A stretch of 5,129 nt of DNA from positions 1-5,129 of the forward strand of contig JAEYQN010000118.1 in the NCBI GenBank assembly GCA_023409995.1, in the 5' to 3' direction. The DNA comes from Cyanobacteria bacterium OH_CBB_238 (GTDB taxonomy: Bacteria > Cyanobacteriota > Vampirovibrionia > Gastranaerophilales > Gastranaerophilaceae). This document shows positions 1 through 4,059 of this stretch, piece after piece. Under the pieces are notes generated by a model. The model made no database searches. It was not told the DNA's origin and worked only from the letters and a program-made list of their open reading frames with translations. Positions within the stretch are counted from its first letter, which is position 1; each line of letters begins with the position of its first letter. A program made the position numbers and the translations under genes.

Positions 1-1
1 A

Positions 2-85
2 GAAGAAAAAGGATTTTCAATAGCAGAAGCGTTGATAACGTTAATGATAGTGAGTCTGATATTAGCAGCAGTGTTACCTGTGGTA
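2..85 (+). other. Type IV prepilin N-terminal signal and transmembrane helix (coding segment)
   Basis: The segment encodes EEKG|FSIAEALITL and then about 15 hydrophobic residues ending at PVVSKK. The Gly before Phe, the Glu five residues into the mature protein and the hydrophobic run are the features recognised by prepilin peptidase (PilD/GspO type). The positively charged leader residues must lie mostly upstream of the window. The helix would insert in the inner membrane and could pack into a pilus or pseudopilus filament. The match to the motif is direct; assembly into a filament is inferred. Confidence 0.85.
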
Positions 86-1903
86 TCAAAGAAGAGTAAA
101 ACAAGTGATGCGATATGGCATTATGTAGTTTCTGGAACTGGAGCAAATTCAGATGTATATTATGGAGCATCAAATTCGCAGAGTGCAATAATAGGAAATA
201 CATCAGCACCGGATTCATCAAAGGGAAGCAGATTGGTGATAGTAACACCAGAGGATAGTAGTGGAGATACAATCCAAAGATCATTAATAGACTTTTACCA
301 AAAGACCTCTACAGGTATGACTAATATTGGCAGGATTGCTTTTGATGATACTACTGACGTCTCTGGGAACAATATTGGAAATATTGCTATAGGTAAAAAT
401 GCGCTCATCAAAAATCTTGCTCCTTCTGGAAACAATACAGCAGTTGGATACTCAACGCTGTCTTCTAATACTCAAGGATGGGGTAACACGGCAGTTGGCA
501 CAGAAGTAATGGTCAAAAATATTTCAGGGAATGAAAATATTTCACTTGGTGATCATTCATTGTACAGTAATACAACTGGATATCAGAATGTTTCTGTCGG
601 CAGAGCAGCAATGTATTTTAATTCATACGGTTCAGGAAATACAGCAGTTGGTTATTATTCTTTAGCAGGATATTCAATTTCTCGCTCAGACGAACAAACA
701 GGAAGTGCAAATACTGCAATAGGAGAATTTTCTCTTTTTTCCAATATAGATGGTTCATCAAATACTGCCGCAGGAAGTCATTCTCTATATTGCAATACAA
801 ATGGTTATAGTAATACAGCAACCGGTATATACGCTTTATTTTCTAATAAAAATGGATATCATAACACAGCAGACGGAGCCAACGCTTTATATTCTAACAG
901 AACAGGTAGGGCAAATAAAGCAGCCGGAAGTGGTGCTTTGTACTCTAATCTAACAGGTAATCAAAATACAGCAGATGGGGCCTACGCTTTAAAGATAAAT
1001 GAATCAGGTTCTTATAATACTGCGAGTGGATATTCATCTATGTATTCCAACATTGATGGCTCCTCTAATACGGCAATAGGTGTGGAAACATTGTTCTCAA
1101 ATACCTCAGGTTCCAATAATATTGCAATTGGTTATAGATCTGGCGATGAAACTAATAGTAGCAACAAACTCTATATAGAAGGACGTGGATTGACTTACAA
1201 AGGGGATAACGCTCTTATATATGGGGATTTTGATAAGAGATTTTTAAAGATAAACTCAGGAGCTAGTGGTGCAGTTTTATTTGGAAATGATCCTTCTTTA
1301 CCATATGTAACCTATGATATGAATTTTGATGGCGGTATTGACGGAACATATGCATTTAATAATATAGGTGCATCAACTGGTTATACAGGGATCAGATACA
1401 AGGGTGAAGAACGTTTCACCGTTTATAACGGCGGTGGTGCGTATATATATGGTCCTCTGTATGTAAATGGAAATATTATTGCTGCAGGTACAATTACTCC
1501 ATCTGATAAAAGATTAAAAAATATAAAAGGCAACTATGACCTCGGCCTGGAAAGAATCTTGAATCTAAAAGTAAAAGAATATACATTTAAAAGCACTAGT
1601 AAAGATGTTTATGACAAAAGAAAACACACAGGAGTTATTGCTCAAGAATTGCAAAAGATAATCCCCAATGCGGTAGTGGAAGGCCCAGGAAATAACAAAT
1701 ACAAAACACTACTATATATTGATTCTAACGAAGTATTATTCACCTGCGTGAACGCAATTAAACAACTATATTCAAAATTTGTTAATATCCAATCTCAAAT
1801 ACATTCACTAAACAACAAAATTTCTAAATTAGAAAAAGAAAATAAAGAATTACAAATAAAAATGTCACAACTAGAAAAAGAAATAAAAAACATTAAAAAA
1901 TAG
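2..1903 (+). CDS. Prepilin-leader surface protein with YadA-head-like repeats and C-terminal S74 chaperone domain (5' end outside window)
   Basis: The reading frame is open to the left edge, so the true start is upstream; the TTG at 32 lies inside the leader. Numbering residues from that TTG, the ten preceding codons give EEKGFSIAEA. This is a type IV prepilin (class III) leader: cleavage is expected after Gly, leaving Phe+1 and the conserved Glu+5, followed by a hydrophobic helix to about residue 18. A Gly/Ser-rich stretch follows to about 116, then about 15 YadA-head-like repeats (117-384), ending in NKLYIEG. A beta-rich linker (385-490) leads to a Peptidase_S74/endosialidase-type chaperone domain starting at PSDKRLKNIKG, with Ser491 and Lys496 in the spacing of the known autoproteolytic dyad and GVIAQELQ downstream. 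Residues 584-623 form a heptad coiled coil. By family knowledge S74 domains trimerise and fold beta-rich fibres, then cleave themselves off. I infer a secreted, pilin-anchored trimeric adhesin or fibre tip. Stops are tandem TAG-TAA. Confidence 0.85.
   Translation, partial: EEKGFSIAEALITLMIVSLILAAVLPVVSKKSKTSDAIWHYVVSGTGANSDVYYGASNSQSAIIGNTSAPDSSKGSRLVIVTPEDSSGDTIQRSLIDFYQKTSTGMTNIGRIAFDDTTDVSGNNIGNIAIGKNALIKNLAPSGNNTAVGYSTLSSNTQGWGNTAVGTEVMVKNISGNENISLGDHSLYSNTTGYQNVSVGRAAMYFNSYGSGNTAVGYYSLAGYSISRSDEQTGSANTAIGEFSLFSNIDGSSNTAAGSHSLYCNTNGYSNTATGIYALFSNKNGYHNTADGANALYSNRTGRANKAAGSGALYSNLTGNQNTADGAYALKINESGSYNTASGYSSMYSNIDGSSNTAIGVETLFSNTSGSNNIAIGYRSGDETNSSNKLYIEGRGLTYKGDNALIYGDFDKRFLKINSGASGAVLFGNDPSLPYVTYDMNFDGGIDGTYAFNNIGASTGYTGIRYKGEERFTVYNGGGAYIYGPLYVNGNIIAAGTITPSDKRLKNIKGNYDLGLERILNLKVKEYTFKSTSKDVYDKRKHTGVIAQELQKIIPNAVVEGPGNNKYKTLLYIDSNEVLFTCVNAIKQLYSKFVNIQSQIHSLNNKISKLEKENKELQIKMSQLEKEIKNIKK
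380..1183 (+). repeat. About 15 tandem 51-bp coding repeats (17-residue YadA-head-like motif)
   Basis: The encoded units follow N-T-A-x-G-x-x-x-L-x-S-N-x-x-G-x-x, for example NTAVGYSTLSSNTQGWG and NTATGIYALFSNKNGYH. Most units are exactly 17 residues. The first is 18, and the unit beginning NTAVGYYSLAGYSISRS is about 24, carrying a seven-residue insertion around positions 670-710. The run ends with NIAIGYRSG and then NKLYIEG, a usual closing element of these arrays. Such motifs form left-handed parallel beta-roll trimers in YadA-type heads. The DNA copies have diverged at synonymous sites, so this is a protein-level repeat and not a recent DNA amplification. Confidence 0.85.
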
Positions 1904-1951
1904 TAAGAGTGCAGCGATTTTATATACAATTATATGCCCATGTAAACTAAT

Positions 1952-1980
1952 GTAACAAACAACATTAAAACACTTAAGAT
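1952..1980 (+). promoter_or_regulatory. Possible sigma70-type promoter before the 177-aa gene
   Basis: GTAACA at 1952-1957 and TAAGAT at 1975-1980 each match four of six consensus positions and are separated by 17 bases. A second candidate -10 (TATAAAAT, 2001-2008) lies closer to the gene but lacks a clear -35. No terminator was seen between the upstream surface-protein gene and this site, so read-through from upstream is equally possible. In DNA this AT-rich such matches arise by chance, hence the low confidence. Confidence 0.25.
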
Positions 1981-2032
1981 ATCTTCTAAATGAGTCGAAG
2001 TATAAAATGTAAGTAATAATGGGATACGGCAA

Positions 2033-2566
2033 ATGAGTCTTAATATAAACGGATATTCTTCATCTTTATACAACACTCAAGCTCTTGATACTAAAGCAAT
2101 CAAGGATATAACTAGCCAAATCCTTAATGCTGAAGAAACTCAAACAAAAACAGTTGATTTAGACACATTAAATCTTTCTAAATTTAACAGAGTAAATCTT
2201 GGTGTTGACTTATACACAAACAAAACAACAGCTCAGCAAGCTTCTCAAATTGCAGTAAGAAACTCTGATGTTGATGTAAATTTAAACAACCAAAATTTCT
2301 TAACTAATGTTCAATACTTAAAATCACAAGCTGCTCTTAGCGCATTCAGCACAACCAAAGAAGCAGAAGGCAAAATAGCAACAGCTATAGCAGAAGCTTC
2401 TCAAGTAAATTTAAAAGAAATATTTGCAGTTCCACAAGCAGCACAAATATTTGAAGCTCAAAGTTCAAACAAAGATAAAAAAGGTTCTAACCCTTTTTCT
2501 TACCAAAGACAATCTTCTTCTGACGAAGAAACTTCTTCAAATGAATCACTAAGCATTTTTGCCTAA
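2033..2566 (+). CDS. Hypothetical 177-residue soluble protein, low-complexity C-terminus
   Basis: I do not recognise the family. The start ATG is the first in frame: a TAA at 2003-2005 closes the frame upstream and no other ATG lies between. Only a weak Shine-Dalgarno-like GGGA (2021-2024) precedes it. The protein has no Cys, Trp or His and no Met after the first residue, and no signal peptide or membrane segment. Residues 1-90 are rich in Asn, Thr, Gln and Ser. Residues 90-145 (QYLKSQAALSAFSTTKEAEG and following) look helical and alanine-rich. From about 145 to 177 it is a disordered Ser/Lys/Glu tail ending LSIFA. It lies 129 bp after the surface-protein gene on the same strand and ends at tandem TAA-TAA stops just before a strong terminator. 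Codon choice is strongly A/T-ending (AAA, CAA, GCT, TCT), which may suggest good expression. The composition would fit a secreted or structural filament-type protein, but that is only a guess. Confidence 0.75.
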   Translation: MSLNINGYSSSLYNTQALDTKAIKDITSQILNAEETQTKTVDLDTLNLSKFNRVNLGVDLYTNKTTAQQASQIAVRNSDVDVNLNNQNFLTNVQYLKSQAALSAFSTTKEAEGKIATAIAEASQVNLKEIFAVPQAAQIFEAQSSNKDKKGSNPFSYQRQSSSDEETSSNESLSIFA

Positions 2567-2586
2567 TAAATTATTACTTAATTTTT

Positions 2587-2615
2587 AATGATGAGCCTTC
2601 TCATCATTTTTTTTT
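2587..2615 (+). terminator. Intrinsic terminator of the + strand genes
   Basis: AATGATGAG (2587-2595) pairs perfectly with CTCATCATT (2600-2608) across a four-base CCTT loop. The T-run spans 2607-2615. It sits 20 bases after the stop of the 177-residue protein gene, so it should end that transcript and any read-through from the surface-protein gene. Confidence 0.88.
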
Positions 2616-2616
2616 G

Positions 2617-2643
2617 CAAAAAAAAGAGTCCTAATTGGACTCT
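2617..2643 (-). terminator. Intrinsic terminator facing left, back to back with the + terminator
   Basis: AGAGTCC (2625-2631) and GGACTCT (2637-2643) form a perfect seven-bp stem with a five-base loop. The A-run at 2618-2624 becomes a T-run on the - strand directly after the stem, while no T-run follows on the + strand, so it works on the - strand. It begins one base after the + terminator ends. The nearest - strand stop codon is at 3031, so a transcript ending here carries about 390 nt of non-coding sequence or starts within that gap. Confidence 0.8.
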
Positions 2644-2761
2644 GATTTCGGAATGAAATTTTTTGTAATTCCTCGTCGTGAAGTAAAGTGTAGTGTGTGT
2701 AAAAGTATAGTTTAGTTGTAAATAAAGCCCTAATTCTCTTTCCTCTAATATAATTCTTGTT

Positions 2762-2787
2762 TCCTATTTAAAATTATCCAAATAGGA
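2762..2787. other. Hairpin in the gene-free gap
   Basis: TCCTATTT (2762-2769) is the exact reverse complement of AAATAGGA (2780-2787), giving eight base pairs and a ten-base loop. The + strand continues as TTCTTTTCTC, which is T-rich but not a clean T-run, so terminator activity is doubtful. It could be a structural element of an RNA made from either strand. Confidence 0.4.
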
Positions 2788-2873
2788 TTCTTTTCTCTCC
2801 AATAATTTTTTAATTGTCTCTCTCGTGTTGCTCTCTCTTTGTGGTCTTAACCGTTTGGTTTGTTTATCTCTCG

Positions 2874-2893
2874 TACTTTAATAAAGTATTTTT
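2874..2893 (+). terminator. Weak AT-rich hairpin with T-run
   Basis: TACTTT (2874-2879) pairs with AAAGTA (2883-2888) across a three-base loop, and five Ts follow (2889-2893). The stem is short with only two G-C pairs, so any terminator activity would be weak. It may well be chance in AT-rich DNA. Confidence 0.25.
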
Positions 2894-2984
2894 GATATAA
2901 AAAATTGCTCTTTTGTATTGATTAAATATATATCTTTGCAACATTACTTAACATATTGTTCCAAAGAGTAAATATACCAACTAA

Positions 2985-3011
2985 GAAGAAGAGCAGATTA
3001 TACTCTTCTTC
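2985..3011 (-). other. Perfect 9-bp inverted repeat after the metalloprotease gene, TATAAT in its loop
   Basis: GAAGAAGAG (2985-2993) and CTCTTCTTC (3003-3011) are exact reverse complements around a nine-base loop. It begins 20 bases after the metalloprotease stop on the - strand. No T-run follows, so it is not a classical terminator, though it could stabilise the 3' end of the mRNA. On the - strand the loop reads TATAATCTG, containing an exact -10 consensus (2997-3002). The best -35 at 17 bases is poor (TTATAT), so a promoter here is only possible. Confidence 0.5.
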
Positions 3012-3030
3012 AATAATTAATATAAATTGT

Positions 3031-3915
3031 CTATGCTTCTACTTGTTTCTTTTTTGCAATTGCATCTTTTGCTTTTATTCCAAGAGCAATCCCAACAGGA
3101 GAGCCGATAGCCCTTGCAAGATACGTGGTAAAACCTAATGCATTTGTTTTCATAATCTTTCTAGACAAACCTGTCTCCAAAAGCTCTTTTGCAATTTTAT
3201 TTCCCTTAATGCTTGCCATTCCTTCTTCCAGTAGCGTCGGCAGAAATGCTGCAAACGTGAGTTTTCCTGCATTATTCTTAATAAATGTTGTAGATTTATC
3301 CACCATACCTTTTGGCTCCTCCCCTGAAGCTTTTTTAGTCTTAAATAATCCAATCATTGCAATTGGAAGAGCTAAAATTGTTAAAGGTTTGCTTTTATGC
3401 AGAACTTTACTAACCTTGCCTAAATTCGCATTAAGAGCATGTCCAGCTTCATGAAACATAACCAATCCAAGTTTTTTTTCTGGCATTATAATCTTTTTTG
3501 AAACAATGGTATAACAAGCATTTTCTCCGTTTTCAAATTCTGATTGAACACTTTTAATTATCATATTACTCAATGATTTAGGCAATATTTTCAAAAGTTT
3601 CTTGCTTTGAAGTTCTTTTTGAAATATTTTAGCAATTTCGTCCGAATTCTCAGAAGTCGCCCTTAAAATACTCACCCCTTTTGCGGCCAAACCTTTTTTG
3701 CCAATAGCTTTATTTAAGGCTTCGTCAATTAATGCGAATTCATCTTTTGTAAGAGACTTGCTTATATTTGTCATTTTATCCAAGACTTTTGCAGAAAGGA
3801 GCCCATGTGGTAATTGGTACACATTTGCAACAGTAGACCCCAAAAGGAATCCTCCAATGCAAGCTATATTTCCAGGCTTTCTATATTGATTTTCTTTTGA
3901 GTTAATTGAAAGCAT
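3031..3915 (-). CDS. Putative membrane-associated zinc metallopeptidase (HEAGH), family not recognised
   Basis: This 294-residue protein carries HEAGH at residues 155-159 within LVMFHEAGHALNANL, the HExxH signature in which two His bind zinc and Glu activates water. A later acidic pair in LLEEGMAS (Glu230/231, about 70 residues on) fits the third zinc ligand of gluzincin-type peptidases; this assignment is inferred. Hydrophobic segments lie at about 16-33, 177-191, 218-229 and 261-280, with a Lys-rich tail (AKKKQVEA). It may be an integral membrane or membrane-apposed protease, but the segments are short and topology is uncertain. The ATG is supported by a strong Shine-Dalgarno at 3919-3927. 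It lies 144 bp downstream of the helicase-nuclease gene on the same strand. I cannot place it in M48, M50 or another named family by eye. Some HExxH proteins are inactive, so peptidase activity is likely but unproven. Confidence 0.75.
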   Translation of the reverse strand: MLSINSKENQYRKPGNIACIGGFLLGSTVANVYQLPHGLLSAKVLDKMTNISKSLTKDEFALIDEALNKAIGKKGLAAKGVSILRATSENSDEIAKIFQKELQSKKLLKILPKSLSNMIIKSVQSEFENGENACYTIVSKKIIMPEKKLGLVMFHEAGHALNANLGKVSKVLHKSKPLTILALPIAMIGLFKTKKASGEEPKGMVDKSTTFIKNNAGKLTFAAFLPTLLEEGMASIKGNKIAKELLETGLSRKIMKTNALGFTTYLARAIGSPVGIALGIKAKDAIAKKKQVEA

Positions 3916-3918
3916 AGT

Positions 3919-3927
3919 CCCTTCCTT
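3919..3927 (-). promoter_or_regulatory. Strong ribosome binding site for the metalloprotease gene
   Basis: The - strand reads AAGGAAGGG followed by ACT and the ATG at 3915. The AAGGA part ends seven bases before the start codon, near-ideal spacing. This purine-rich site fixes the start and contrasts with the weak site before the 177-residue protein. Confidence 0.75.
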
Positions 3928-3935
3928 TATTCAAC

Positions 3936-3951
3936 ATTCTTATATAAGAAT
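3936..3951. promoter_or_regulatory. 16-bp perfect palindrome upstream of the metalloprotease gene
   Basis: ATTCTTATATAAGAAT is a perfect palindrome centred 28 bp before the metalloprotease ATG. It contains TATATA/TATAAG, which could serve as a -10 element on the - strand, although no good -35 stands 16-18 bases away. A symmetric site there could be an operator or mRNA 5' structure. AT-rich palindromes arise easily by chance. Confidence 0.3.
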
Positions 3952-4059
3952 AAAGTGCATAAAATAATTGAATTGCTATATTAAAAACAAATTTAACTTA
4001 TATTAGAAATATTTTCACTAAAGAAAGAATCATGGCTCTTAACATTTTTTAACAAGCAC

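Larger units (their letters stand above)
2644..3030. other. Gene-free gap, AT-rich with a CT-rich tract and hairpins
   Basis: No ORF here has a plausible start, length or composition. The + strand is pyrimidine-rich from about 2735 to 2875, so the - strand is GA-rich. Imperfect CT-rich repeats occur at 2817-2827, 2831-2843 and 2867-2874. A hairpin at 2762-2787, a small AT hairpin with a T-run at 2874-2893 and a strong hairpin at 2985-3011 are present. The - strand terminator at its left edge suggests the gap is transcribed leftwards. I could not match it to a known RNA family by eye. Confidence 0.5.

Noticed and set aside
32..34. TTG as the start codon of the surface-protein gene
   Set aside because: The in-frame codons before it encode the conserved KGFSIAEA part of a prepilin leader, so the gene clearly continues upstream of the window.
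618..953. Short ORFs in other frames across the repeat array (618-821 on -, 750-953 on +)
   Set aside because: They arise from the periodic 51-bp coding repeats and have no start signals or recognisable products.
380..1183. CRISPR array
   Set aside because: The 51-bp periodicity is a continuous coding repeat with third-position divergence and no spacer/direct-repeat pattern.
2..1903. Phage tail fibre gene or classical trimeric autotransporter
   Set aside because: The S74 and YadA-like parts suggest this, but the prepilin leader and the absence of a C-terminal YadA barrel or neighbouring phage genes argue against both.
2690..2760. RNase P-like GAGGAAAG stretch on the - strand
   Set aside because: The conserved bases that should follow (AGUCCGGGC type) are absent and no RNase P-like pairing was found, so this is GA-rich sequence only.
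2956..3138. 60-residue + strand ORF, Cys/Phe-rich
   Set aside because: It runs into the metalloprotease gene on the opposite strand, has an odd composition and no ribosome site.
3125..3889. ORFs overlapping the metalloprotease gene (3125-3454 and 3698-3889 on +, 3150-3353 on - in another frame)
   Set aside because: They lie wholly within a well-supported gene carrying HEAGH and a strong ribosome site, and look like frame shadows.
4038..4056. Terminator after the helicase-nuclease stop
   Set aside because: The CTTAAC...AACAAG sequence looks hairpin-like, but the arms are largely direct rather than inverted repeats and only three pairs form.
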